A stretch of 64,000 nucleotides of DNA from Solimonas aquatica. GTDB taxonomy: Bacteria > Pseudomonadota > Gammaproteobacteria > Nevskiales > Nevskiaceae. The notes beneath the pieces were generated by a model. The model was given only the letters and a program-made list of their open reading frames with translations, made no database searches and was not told the DNA's origin. Position numbers and translations under genes: made by a program. Location of the stretch: positions 276,881 through 340,880 of the forward strand of contig NZ_FOFS01000003.1 in the NCBI RefSeq assembly GCF_900111015.1, read 5' to 3'. Positions 26,779-35,494 of the stretch are shown here, in pieces (position 1 is the stretch's first letter; each line of letters starts with the position of its first letter).

Positions 26779-29172
26779 TCAGGGGCAGGCCGATGCCGGC
26801 GCGCCGAGCGTGAACGCGCTCGACACGCCGCTGTAGGCCTGCCTGGGCAGCAGCAGGGTCTGCGCCGCGCCGTCGTGACGCAGGCGATACGTGCCCGCCG
26901 GCTGATTGGCGGGGATGTGCCAGACCGCCTGCGCGGTGGAGCTGCCGATCACGGCCGGATCGATCGGCAGCGGCGAGGGCAGGGTGGGCTTCCACACGAA
27001 CCACAGCTCCGGTGATCTGTCGCTGACCACCACCTTCCAGCTGCCGTCGGCCTGCAGCTGTTCGACATAGGCATAGCTGGACTGGATCTTCAGGTCGTTG
27101 CGCGGATGGCCGGCCTGGAACTCCGCGCTCACGGTCTCGCCTTGCCGGGCGCTGGCCGGCACGTCCGTCAGCAAGGCGCCGAAGTCCTTGCCCAGACCGG
27201 CGACATCGGAAGGCACGTAAGGCGGACGGATCAGCAGCGGCACGCCGTCCACGTACGCAGGCCCCGACGGTGCCGCGACTGCATCGCGCAGGCTGATGGC
27301 GAGCTTGCGCAGCTCCTGCTGCACGGCGGCCAGCGTCCACGGCCCGAAGATGTCGGAGGCGCCCTCGTACTGCTGCGAGGCGTATTCCTCGCGCGTGGGC
27401 AGGTAGTGCACGTAGTCGTTGACCAGACCGGCGAGCACCACGGTGTCCACGCCCACCGGCGCCAGCAGCGCCAGCAGCTGCGCGCGGATGCGGCGCGCCG
27501 ACATCGTCGTCACTTCCCAGGGAATGCCGACCAGGGCCAGATTGCCGAGGCGGAAGATCTGCAGCGGCAGAATCACCGGCTCGGCCGATACCGGTGGCCC
27601 CACGGGCAGGGCGATGGGCTTTTCCGCCTGGCAGCTGAAGTCCACGCCCGCCACCGGCGGCAGCTTGGACAGATCGCAGAGCGCGGCCTGCGAGACCAGC
27701 TGCAGCGGCAGGATGTGGCCGGTGGGATTGTCGGGATTGAAGTTGAGCAGGGTCTGGAAGTCCGCCATCGCGGCGGCGAGCAGCTCGGGGCTGGACGCGC
27801 AGCTCAGACCCTCGGTGGCCGGGCCGGGACCGTCTTCGGCGCCGGCGGCGAAGGAAGGCCCGAGCACCGGCGAGCAGGTGCGTTTCACCGGCGCATCGAG
27901 TTCGGCGGGATGCTGCAGGCTGGCCAGCACCACCGGATCGGTCACCGTCACCTCGTCCATCTTCACGAACATCAGGCGGTAATCCACCGGGCCGCGCAAG
28001 GCCTTGCCCTGATCGTAGAGTTCCAGCGCCTTGGCGATGTGCTTGGTGCCGGAGATCGCGGCCGACTCGTATTCGTCCTTGCCGCCGCCGCGCGTGGGAT
28101 CGGGATATGGCCGCTCGCGGATGAACAGGTTCGGCGAGGAATCGCCTTCGTCGGCCTGCGCAAAGGCGGCGACGAAATTGTCCTGGCCTGCGGGTGCGGC
28201 GTAATCGGTGCGCATGAGCTTTTCGAAGCCCAGGCCCGCATAGCCCTTCATGTCGGAGCTGACCAGCTTGAGGTTCTCGCCGATGATGGTCGGGTGCACG
28301 CCGAACCAGTTGATCAGGCCCACGGCCGAACCGTTGTCGCGCACCAAGCTCAGCTGCACCATGCGCTTGTCGGTGTCGATCACCTCGCCGCGCGCATTGC
28401 GAAACTGCTCGCGCTCGCTCTGGCTGTTGAGCTGAAATGCCGGCAGCGAGCGATTGATGTTGGTGTTGAGCAGCTCGCCCACCGCCAGCTTGATGCTTCC
28501 CGTCTGCGGGTGTGCGGCGAGATTGGCCTGTGCCAGGCGGACCGCCTGATAGATGCCCTGCGCGATGGCCTGGAAGGTGTCTTCGTCGTAGCCGAAGTGG
28601 AAGAGATTGAAGGCGAGGTAATGCGAGTAACCCGCCGGGCCTTCATGCGTGTGCGTGGCCGAGAGCATGAGATTGTCCGGGCCGTAGAAGGGCGAGAGCG
28701 CAGGATCGGCGGCGATCAGTTCCAGCACCTTCAGTCGCACCGCACCGAAGATCATGCCGGTATCGCTGTCCACGAACATCACGCGCTTGCCGTTGCAAGG
28801 CGAGGCGATGGCGAAGGCGCGCGCGTACTGACGCTGATGCAGGCCGCTGAACACCTGCGTGGGCGACTCCCAGCCCATGCCGCTGGTATTGGCCACCACG
28901 CCGGTGATGTCGTACAGCCCGCTGCCGTAGGCAAAAGCCGTGTTGCCGGCGCAGACGCCCTGCGCCGCCGCGGCAGCGGGCGCATCGACTTCCAGGCGCC
29001 CCGTGGCATCCAGGCCCGCGCCTACCTGCAGATACCCGCTCTTGAGAAGACATTGTGCCTGCTCGCTGCGCGTGAGCGCCGCGCGCTCTTCCACCGGAGC
29101 GGAATGACCGCAGGCGCCGAGCAGCAAGCTCAGGCCGAGCAGCGCAGCCTGAGGATGAAGAAATTTTTTCAT
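26779..29172 (-). CDS. Neutral/alkaline ceramidase family lipoprotein
   Basis: This 797-residue protein begins MKKFLHPQAALLGLSLLLGA, followed by C-G-H, giving a lipobox-like L-G-A-C and predicting an exported lipoprotein. SATHTHEGPAGYSHY (about residues 171-185) carries zinc-site His residues and WFGVHPT another. GDSSPN (about 343-348) corresponds to the family's GDVSPN nucleophile motif, keeping the second Ser. The C-terminal region has the Ig-like segment of ceramidases. It would hydrolyse ceramide or a similar N-acyl lipid to fatty acid and base. Bacterial copies are uncommon, and fatty-acid genes lie downstream. Confidence 0.85.
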   Translation of the reverse strand: MKKFLHPQAALLGLSLLLGACGHSAPVEERAALTRSEQAQCLLKSGYLQVGAGLDATGRLEVDAPAAAAAQGVCAGNTAFAYGSGLYDITGVVANTSGMGWESPTQVFSGLHQRQYARAFAIASPCNGKRVMFVDSDTGMIFGAVRLKVLELIAADPALSPFYGPDNLMLSATHTHEGPAGYSHYLAFNLFHFGYDEDTFQAIAQGIYQAVRLAQANLAAHPQTGSIKLAVGELLNTNINRSLPAFQLNSQSEREQFRNARGEVIDTDKRMVQLSLVRDNGSAVGLINWFGVHPTIIGENLKLVSSDMKGYAGLGFEKLMRTDYAAPAGQDNFVAAFAQADEGDSSPNLFIRERPYPDPTRGGGKDEYESAAISGTKHIAKALELYDQGKALRGPVDYRLMFVKMDEVTVTDPVVLASLQHPAELDAPVKRTCSPVLGPSFAAGAEDGPGPATEGLSCASSPELLAAAMADFQTLLNFNPDNPTGHILPLQLVSQAALCDLSKLPPVAGVDFSCQAEKPIALPVGPPVSAEPVILPLQIFRLGNLALVGIPWEVTTMSARRIRAQLLALLAPVGVDTVVLAGLVNDYVHYLPTREEYASQQYEGASDIFGPWTLAAVQQELRKLAISLRDAVAAPSGPAYVDGVPLLIRPPYVPSDVAGLGKDFGALLTDVPASARQGETVSAEFQAGHPRNDLKIQSSYAYVEQLQADGSWKVVVSDRSPELWFVWKPTLPSPLPIDPAVIGSSTAQAVWHIPANQPAGTYRLRHDGAAQTLLLPRQAYSGVSSAFTLGAPASACP

Positions 29173-29334
29173 GTCGAGACAGCCCCCCGCTTGCGACTCT
29201 AAGTCAGGAACGCGAACCGGGCCTCTGGGAAAATCGCACTGCTCTGCCTGGACGGGATGCCGGCCGCTGCGCGCGGCAAGGCCGCGCTGCACAGGTGATA
29301 ATCACCGGTCTTGAAGCTTCCACAGGCCGCGATC

Positions 29335-30405
29335 ATGAACGACAGCTCCCTGCTCAGCAGCGATACCGGCAAGACCGTCCTGCAATATCCCATCGATCCG
29401 GCGCCGGGCATGGGCGAGGCGGTGACGGTGGCGCCGGGCGTGCTCTGGCTGCGCATGCCGCTGCCGTTCTCCCTGGATCACATCAATCTCTGGGCGATTG
29501 CCGACGGCGAGGGCTGGGCCATCGTCGACACCGGCCTGAGCGTGCCGGCCTCGGTGCAGATCTGGAACCGTTTCCTGCGGGAGGCCCTGCAGGGCAGGCC
29601 GGTGACGCGGGTGCTGGTCACCCACATGCATCCGGATCACATCGGCCTGGCCGGCTGGCTGACGCGCAAGTTCAACTGCCGCCTGTGGATCACGCGCAGC
29701 GAATACATGAGCTGCCGCGTGCTGGTGGGCGATACCGGCCGCGAGGCGCCGCTGGACGGCACCAGCTTCTATCACCGCGCCGGCTGGAGCGAGGCCGAGC
29801 TGGAAAACTACCGCGCGCGTTTCGGCGCCTTCGGCAAGACCATTTACCGCCTGCCCGACAGCTACCGGCGTCTGGTGGACGGCGAGGTGCTGAGCATCGG
29901 TGCGCATCAATGGCGCGTGGTGGTGGGCAGCGGCCACTCGCCCGAGCACGCCTGCCTGTACTGCCCGCAACTCAAGCTGTTCATCTCCGGCGATCAGGTG
30001 CTGCCGCGCATTTCCTCGAATGTGTCCGTGCACGCCATCGAGCCGGATGCCGATCCGCTGGCCGACTGGCTGCAGTCGCTGCAGAAGCTGCGCGAACACA
30101 TTCCCGACGAGGTGCTGGTGCTGCCCGCGCACAACGAGGCCTTCCGTGGCCTGCATGCTCGCATCGCGCATCTGGCCGCCAGCCAGGAGCGCGCGCTGAC
30201 GCGTCTGCGCGAAGCCCTGAGCCAGCCGCAGCGCGCCGTGGACGTGTTCAGCGCGCTGTTTGCGCGGCGCATCGACGACTCCTCGCTGCTGGGCATGGCC
30301 ACCGGCGAGAGCCTGGCCAATCTCAACTACCTGCTGCAGCGTGGCGAGATCGGCGTGACGCAGGACGCCGAGGGCGTGGCCTGGTATCAGCGCCTGGGCG
30401 TCTGA
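29335..30405 (+). CDS. MBL-fold metallo-hydrolase
   Basis: This 356-residue protein has the binuclear zinc motif THMHPDHIG, a further ligand in GSGHSPEH and FISGDQVLP. A C-terminal helical extension of about 100 residues is present. The family covers thioesterases, lactonases and glyoxalase-like enzymes, so the substrate is not assigned. It is divergent from the ceramidase gene with 162 bases between starts, and convergent with an AraC regulator. Confidence 0.85.
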   Translation: MNDSSLLSSDTGKTVLQYPIDPAPGMGEAVTVAPGVLWLRMPLPFSLDHINLWAIADGEGWAIVDTGLSVPASVQIWNRFLREALQGRPVTRVLVTHMHPDHIGLAGWLTRKFNCRLWITRSEYMSCRVLVGDTGREAPLDGTSFYHRAGWSEAELENYRARFGAFGKTIYRLPDSYRRLVDGEVLSIGAHQWRVVVGSGHSPEHACLYCPQLKLFISGDQVLPRISSNVSVHAIEPDADPLADWLQSLQKLREHIPDEVLVLPAHNEAFRGLHARIAHLAASQERALTRLREALSQPQRAVDVFSALFARRIDDSSLLGMATGESLANLNYLLQRGEIGVTQDAEGVAWYQRLGV

Positions 30406-30421
30406 ATCCCGAGGGCGCGGC

Positions 30422-31321
30422 TCAGCCGCCTTCGCTCTCGCCTGCCTCGCGGCGCAGCTGGCCCGGGCCCACGCCTTCGAGGCGCTTGAAGGTGCGACGG
30501 AACGCCGCCTCGCTCTGGTAGCCGAGCTGCTCGGCAACCGCCGCCACCGACAGGCGCTTGTCGCGCAGCAGGCGGCGCGCTTCGGCGATGCGGAAATCGG
30601 TGAGATAAGCGATGGGGCTGGCGCCGAGCAGGCGCGTGAATTCCACGGCGAAGGCGGTGCGGGACATGCCGGCCACCTGGGCCAGACTGTCCACGCGCCA
30701 GGGCTTGCCGGGCTCGCGGTGCAGTGCGGCCAGGGCTTTGGCCAGACGCGCATCGGCCAGGGCCGCGAGCAGGCCGCGACGGTTCTGCGCCTGCGCCGCG
30801 AACTGGCAGACCGCCATCACGAACAGGCTGTCGGCCAGCTTGTCGAGCAGCACCTGCTGGCCGGGCAGCTTGCGGTGCGCGCAGCTGCGCAGCACCTCGG
30901 CCAGCTCGCGCAGCGCCGGGCCGGCGTCCTGCTGGCGCACCACGAAGGCTTCCGGCAGCGCGCTGAGAATCGGGTTGGAGCGGGCGCTGGCAAAGGCGAA
31001 TTCGCCGCAGATCAGAGTGCTGAATTCCGGTGAGCTTTCGCTTTCGGTCAGACGCCCGCAGAGCACATGCGCGCCGCCGCGCGGAAACACGATCAGATCG
31101 CCGGACTGCAGTTGCAGGGGCGTATCGAGAATCGGCGCGCGCACCCAGCAGCTGCCCTGATCGATCAGGTGGAAAATGCCGCAGGGCATGGACGGCTCGT
31201 TTTCGAACCAGTTGCCGCAGTAGTCCGACACGGCGACGATCGACACGCGCAGCTGCTGCGCGGCCAGCACCGAGGCCAGTACCGCGTCGCGGGCTTCTTC
31301 GTTGTTGGGCAGGTCTCCCAT
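30422..31321 (-). CDS. AraC family regulator with cupin domain
   Basis: This 299-residue protein has an N-terminal cupin-type sensor (LIDQGSCWVRAPI and LQLQSGDLIVFPRGGAHVL) and a C-terminal double HTH (DSLAQVAGMSRTAFAVEFTRLLG and VAEQLGYQSEAAFRRTFKRLEG). This matches the cupin_6 group of AraC regulators. The neighbouring metallo-hydrolase or acyl-CoA synthetase genes are candidate targets. Confidence 0.87.
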   Translation of the reverse strand: MGDLPNNEEARDAVLASVLAAQQLRVSIVAVSDYCGNWFENEPSMPCGIFHLIDQGSCWVRAPILDTPLQLQSGDLIVFPRGGAHVLCGRLTESESSPEFSTLICGEFAFASARSNPILSALPEAFVVRQQDAGPALRELAEVLRSCAHRKLPGQQVLLDKLADSLFVMAVCQFAAQAQNRRGLLAALADARLAKALAALHREPGKPWRVDSLAQVAGMSRTAFAVEFTRLLGASPIAYLTDFRIAEARRLLRDKRLSVAAVAEQLGYQSEAAFRRTFKRLEGVGPGQLRREAGESEGG

Positions 31322-31418
31322 GCGGCGCAGTGTAAACGCCGGCTTCCTGTGCTGACAGCCGGGCCTGTCCGCGCGGCGCTGTCGCTGCTACGCACACGCT
31401 CGCGACAATGCCCCGACA

Positions 31419-31687
31419 AGGGCCTGTTAACACTATGGCAATCGCTGCGACGGGGGTCGTTTTGCCGCAGGGCAAGGCGGCAGACGCGCCGCTTGGTGAC
31501 TCCAAGCCAGCGGCTGCCAACGCCGCCATGCGGCAAAACGGCCCCGTCCCATCCGGGTTGCGCCGGGAATGGCGCCCAGTGGCGTTGCGAGACTTGGCCT
31601 TGGAACCACCAAGGCCTGCGTCCCGCGCCTTGCCGGGCGCCATTTCCGGCAGCAACGCAGCGATTGTCCATAGCATTAACAGGCCCT
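31419..31687. repeat. Nested-palindrome repeat element, copy 1
   Basis: This 269-bp element has matching ends: AGGGCCTGTTAA at the left and its reverse complement TTAACAGGCCCT at the right, with similarity continuing inward for about 30 bp. Inside are two imperfect-palindrome modules in opposite orientation, each with a GGGCAAGGCG start, a CTTGGTG-RY-TCCAAG centre and a CAACGCCGC segment. Its interior matches copy 2 at 38752-39017 (reverse orientation), but its terminal 30 bp do not. No transposase gene is present, so it looks like a non-autonomous element. Its right end lies 10 bases before the next ATG. Confidence 0.8.
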
Positions 31688-31697
31688 AGGGGAGACC

Positions 31698-33518
31698 ATG
31701 GAAGACAACAAGGATCGCATCCGTTTTGCCGATCTGCTGCGGGCCGGCCTGCACCTGCTGCCGGAGCTGCCGCGCAGCGCGGCGGGCCTGTACAACATGG
31801 CGCGGCTCAAGCCGGGCAGCACTTATTCCATCGGGCTGCGCCTGCAGGAGCTGGCGGCGCGCCAACCGCGCGCCATCGCGCTGCGCTTCGAGTCGCGCAG
31901 CTGGACGTACGAGGAATTCAACGCCTGGGTCAACCGCATCGCGCACACCCTGCAGGCCGCCGGCCTGCGTCGCGGCGAGGCGGTGGGCGTGCTGATGGAG
32001 AACCGCGCCGAAACCCTGGCCTGCGTGGCGGCGGTGGTGAAGCTGGGCGCGGTGGCGGCGATGCTCAATCCGCAGCAGCGCGGCGCGGTACTGACGCACA
32101 GCATGAGTCTGGCCAATCCACGTGCGCTGATCGTCGGCGAGGAATGCCAGGACGCGCTGGCCAGCAGCGACTATGCCGCGCAGCAGCAGGGCGCGCTGCA
32201 GCTGTGGTGGGAGGGCGAGGCGCCGGCGCCGGCGGGCTTTGCCGATCTGCGCCGGGAAAGTGCGCAGGCCCTGCCGGACAATCCGCCGCAGACCGCGCAG
32301 ATCCGGCTCAGCGAGGCCTGCTTCTTCATCTTCACTTCCGGCACCACCGGCCTGCCCAAGGCCTCGCGCATGTCGCACTACCGCTGGACGCGCGGCATGG
32401 CCGGCATGGGCCAGCTGGCGCTGCGCCTGCGCGCCGATGATGTGCTGTACTGCCCCTTGCCGCTGTATCACAACAATGCCCTGACGGTGTCCTGGGGCAG
32501 CGTGCTGGGAGCCGGCGCCACGCTGGCCCTGGGCCGCAAGTTCAGCGCCTCGCGCTTCTGGGATGAAATCCGGCGTTTCGACGCCAGCGCCTTCTGTTAC
32601 ATCGGCGAGCTGTGCCGCTATCTGCTCAATCAGCCGCCCAGCGCGCAGGATCGTCAGCATCGCGTGCGCGCCATCGTCGGCAACGGCTTGCGGCCGGAGC
32701 TGTGGGACGCGTTCCAGCAGCGCTTCGGCATTGCGCACATCTGCGAGTTCTATGGCGCCAGCGAAGCCAATCTCGCCTTCGTCAACGGCCTGGGGCTGCC
32801 GCGCACGGCCGGTTACTGTCCGCTGGCTTTCGCCATCGTCGAATACGACACCGCCGCCGATGAGCCCCGGCGCGGCGCCGACGGCCATCTGCGCCGCGTC
32901 GCCAAGGGCGGCGTGGGTCTGCTGATCACCGAAGTCTCCGAACGCGCGCCCTTCGATGGTTATGTGGCGGGCAAAGCCGCCGACAACAAGGCCAACGAAG
33001 CCAAGCTGCTGCGCGATGTGTTCAAGCGCGGCGACTGCTGGTTCAACAGCGGCGATCTGGTGCGCGATCAGGGTTTCCGCCACATCCAGTTCGTGGATCG
33101 CGTCGGCGACACCTTCCGCTGGAAGGGCGAGAACGTATCCACCACCGAGGTGGAAGGCGCCATCAATCGCTTTGCCGGCATCAGCGAGGCGGTGGTCTAT
33201 GGCGTGCAGCTGCCGGGTGCCGAGGGGCGCGCCGGCATGGCAGCGCTGACGCCGGAAGGCGAGCTGGACCGTCGCGCGCTGGCGCAGCATCTCTGCGCGC
33301 AGCTGCCGCCTTATGCCGTGCCGCTGTTTCTGCGCCTGCGCCAGTCGCAGGAAACCACCGCCACCTTCAAGTTCCGCAAGGTGGATCTCAAGAGTGAAGG
33401 CTTTGATCCGCAGCGCACGGCCGATCCGCTGTATGTGCTGCTCGACCGGCAGGTCGGCTATGAGCCGCTGACGCCGGCCCTGCATGCGCAGATCGTCTCC
33501 GGACAGCTGCGTTTCTGA
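31698..33518 (+). CDS. FATP-type long-chain acyl-CoA synthetase
   Basis: This 606-residue AMP-forming ligase activates fatty acids. It has the P-loop FIFTSGTTGLPKASRMSH, the gate region YHNNALTVSWG, EFYGASEAN, and the hinge FVDRVGDTFRWKGENVSTTEVE. The long N-terminal region and C-terminal HAQIVSGQLRF are typical of fatty-acid-transport-protein-like synthetases. GGGGAG precedes the ATG. A repeat element ends immediately upstream, so its promoter must lie in or beyond that element. Confidence 0.9.
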   Translation: MEDNKDRIRFADLLRAGLHLLPELPRSAAGLYNMARLKPGSTYSIGLRLQELAARQPRAIALRFESRSWTYEEFNAWVNRIAHTLQAAGLRRGEAVGVLMENRAETLACVAAVVKLGAVAAMLNPQQRGAVLTHSMSLANPRALIVGEECQDALASSDYAAQQQGALQLWWEGEAPAPAGFADLRRESAQALPDNPPQTAQIRLSEACFFIFTSGTTGLPKASRMSHYRWTRGMAGMGQLALRLRADDVLYCPLPLYHNNALTVSWGSVLGAGATLALGRKFSASRFWDEIRRFDASAFCYIGELCRYLLNQPPSAQDRQHRVRAIVGNGLRPELWDAFQQRFGIAHICEFYGASEANLAFVNGLGLPRTAGYCPLAFAIVEYDTAADEPRRGADGHLRRVAKGGVGLLITEVSERAPFDGYVAGKAADNKANEAKLLRDVFKRGDCWFNSGDLVRDQGFRHIQFVDRVGDTFRWKGENVSTTEVEGAINRFAGISEAVVYGVQLPGAEGRAGMAALTPEGELDRRALAQHLCAQLPPYAVPLFLRLRQSQETTATFKFRKVDLKSEGFDPQRTADPLYVLLDRQVGYEPLTPALHAQIVSGQLRF

Positions 33519-33638
33519 TTGACTGCCGTGACCCGGGCCAGCGCGGCGCAGCCAAGGCAGATTCCCCCGCGCGGATGCCAAGCTTGAGGCGTCCGCGATA
33601 CACACCACAGGCGAGAGCATCAGACAGGTCGCAGCACC

Positions 33639-34112
33639 ATGAACATCGATATCAAAATCCAGCGCAGCCTGGACGTGGACGTCCCGTATGAAGACGTGAA
33701 GGTGCTGCTCGACGATCTGGAGAGCACCATCCGTCGCTTTCCCAAGCTGCGCAAGCTCACCAAGGTGGGCAGCAATGCGTATCTGTGGGAGATGTCGGCG
33801 ATCGGTTCGCGCGCCGCCAATATCGCGCATGAGGTCAGTTACGCCGCCAAATACAGCGTCGATGCCAAGCGCGGGCAGCTCAGCTGGAAGCCGCTGCCGG
33901 AATACGGCAACGCCGCCATCGAAGGGCATTTCCGTCTGCACTCGCAGGGCAAGGCCACCAAGCTGAGCTTCGATGTGCAAGGCAAGCTGCGCGAAGTCCC
34001 GGTGCCCTTGATGTACCGCCTGCTGGCGCCGTCTTTCATCCAGGGCAAGTTCACGCGCCTGGTCGACACTTTTCTGGAAAACACCCGCGACGCGCTGAAC
34101 ACGTCGCGCTGA
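33639..34112 (+). CDS. SRPBCC-like small lipid-binding domain protein
   Basis: This 157-residue protein starts MNIDIKIQRSLDVDVPYEDV, has a central RFPKLRKLTKVGSNAYLWEM strand region, and ends in a long amphipathic helix (FIQGKFTRLVDTFLENTRDA). The pattern is that of START/SRPBCC helix-grip proteins. It sits between acyl-CoA synthetase and acyl-CoA dehydrogenase genes, so binding of a hydrophobic acyl compound is plausible. No specific function is recognised. Confidence 0.65.
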   Translation: MNIDIKIQRSLDVDVPYEDVKVLLDDLESTIRRFPKLRKLTKVGSNAYLWEMSAIGSRAANIAHEVSYAAKYSVDAKRGQLSWKPLPEYGNAAIEGHFRLHSQGKATKLSFDVQGKLREVPVPLMYRLLAPSFIQGKFTRLVDTFLENTRDALNTSR

Positions 34113-34164
34113 CACTTTTTCCGTCATCAGCGCCGGCGCGATGTACGCCGGCATGGGGAGAGCT

Positions 34165-35484
34165 ATGAGCTTGGTGAACAAGGCCATGGGCCTGGGTTTG
34201 CGTCTGATCAATCGTGTGTCCAGCTCCGAGCAGCTGGATCGCCTGCATTTGCGCAAGGCCACCGAACGCGCGCTGCGCGTCGGTTCGCGCAACGGCTTTC
34301 GCATCGCCACCAGTGCGGCGCGGCGCTTTGCCGCCACGCGCAAGCTGCTGGCGCCCTCGCGCCTGCCGCGGGCCGCGTCCGATCCGCAGCTGTTCGATCT
34401 TTCGCCCAGCGAAGAGCAGCGCATGCTGCAGGACGCGGCGCAGCGTTTCGCGATGGAGGCCCTGCGCCCCGCCGCGAGCGAGGCGGACAGCAGTTGCGCG
34501 GCGCCGGCCGAGCTGCTCAGCGGCGCCGCCGAGCTGGGCATCACGCTGCTGGGCATTCCCGAAGAACTCGATGGTGCCGGCACCGAGTCCAATGCCGTCA
34601 CCCAGGTGCTGATCGCCGAGGCGCTGGCGCAGGGCGACATGGGCCTGGCGCTGGCCTGTCTGGCGCCGAGTGCGGTGAGCAATGCGCTGACGCGCTGGGG
34701 CGATGCCGAGCAGCAGACGCGCTATCTGCCCAGCTTTGCCGCCGAGCACGCGCCGGTGGCGGCGCTGGCGGTGCAGGAGCCGCAGGTGCTGTTCAATCCC
34801 TTCGCACTGCAGACCAGCGCGCGTCGCGAGGGTGAGGGCTTTGTGCTCAGCGGCGTGAAGTCGCTGGTGCCGCGTGCGGCGCAGGCCGAGCTGTTCATCG
34901 TCGCCGCGCAGCTGGAAGGCGTGGGCCCGGCCTTGTTCATCGTCGAATCCGGCGGCGCCGGCATGGGCCTGAGCACGGAACCGGCGATGGGCCTGCGCGC
35001 CGCAGCCACCGCGCGTCTGCAGCTGGACCGGGTGAAGCTGCCGGCGACGGCCCTGCTGGCTGCCGGCGATGCGGCCGTGTACGCCGAATGCATCTCGCTC
35101 TCGCGCATCGCCTGGAGCGCGCTGGCTACCGGCACCGCGCAGGCGGCGCTGGATTACCTGATTCCCTATGTCAACGAACGGCAGGCCTTTGGCGAGCCGA
35201 TCAGTCACCGCCAGTCGGTGGCCTTCACCATCTCCGACATCAGCATCGAACTCGAAGGCCTGCGTCTGGTGAACTGGCGCGCGGCCAGCCGCGCCGATGC
35301 CGGTCTGCCGTTTGCGCGCGAAGCGATGCTGGCGCGTCAGCTGGCGGCCGAAAAAGGCGTGCGCATCGGCTCCGACGCCGTGCAGCTGCTGGGCGGACAC
35401 GGTTTCGTGAAGGAGCATCCGGTGGAGCGCTGGTATCGCGATCTGCGTGCGGCGGGAATGCTGGAAGGCATGCTGCTGGTTTGA
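34165..35484 (+). CDS. Acyl-CoA dehydrogenase family protein with N-terminal extension
   Basis: This 439-residue protein has an atypical basic N-terminal extension of about 75 residues before the dehydrogenase fold (DLSPSEEQRMLQDAAQRFAME). ISLSRIAWSALATGTAQAALDY and LLGGHGFVKEHPVERWYRD follow as in the family, and LEGM aligns with the usual catalytic E-G-T. The protein then ends after five residues, so the last helix is missing. The ATG at 34165 follows GGGGAG. It is 10 bases from a second dehydrogenase gene, suggesting a two-subunit enzyme. Confidence 0.82.
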   Translation: MSLVNKAMGLGLRLINRVSSSEQLDRLHLRKATERALRVGSRNGFRIATSAARRFAATRKLLAPSRLPRAASDPQLFDLSPSEEQRMLQDAAQRFAMEALRPAASEADSSCAAPAELLSGAAELGITLLGIPEELDGAGTESNAVTQVLIAEALAQGDMGLALACLAPSAVSNALTRWGDAEQQTRYLPSFAAEHAPVAALAVQEPQVLFNPFALQTSARREGEGFVLSGVKSLVPRAAQAELFIVAAQLEGVGPALFIVESGGAGMGLSTEPAMGLRAAATARLQLDRVKLPATALLAAGDAAVYAECISLSRIAWSALATGTAQAALDYLIPYVNERQAFGEPISHRQSVAFTISDISIELEGLRLVNWRAASRADAGLPFAREAMLARQLAAEKGVRIGSDAVQLLGGHGFVKEHPVERWYRDLRAAGMLEGMLLV

Positions 35485-35494
35485 GGGGACGACC

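Noticed and set aside
31408..31689. Similar small open frames inside both copies of the nested-palindrome element
   Set aside because: Their similarity follows from the shared DNA repeat. Frames are open on both strands because of GC-rich palindromes, and no protein family is recognised.
31686..34682. Open frame of 998 codons on the minus strand opposite the acyl-CoA synthetase
   Set aside because: Shadow of a well-supported plus-strand gene; no domains recognised.
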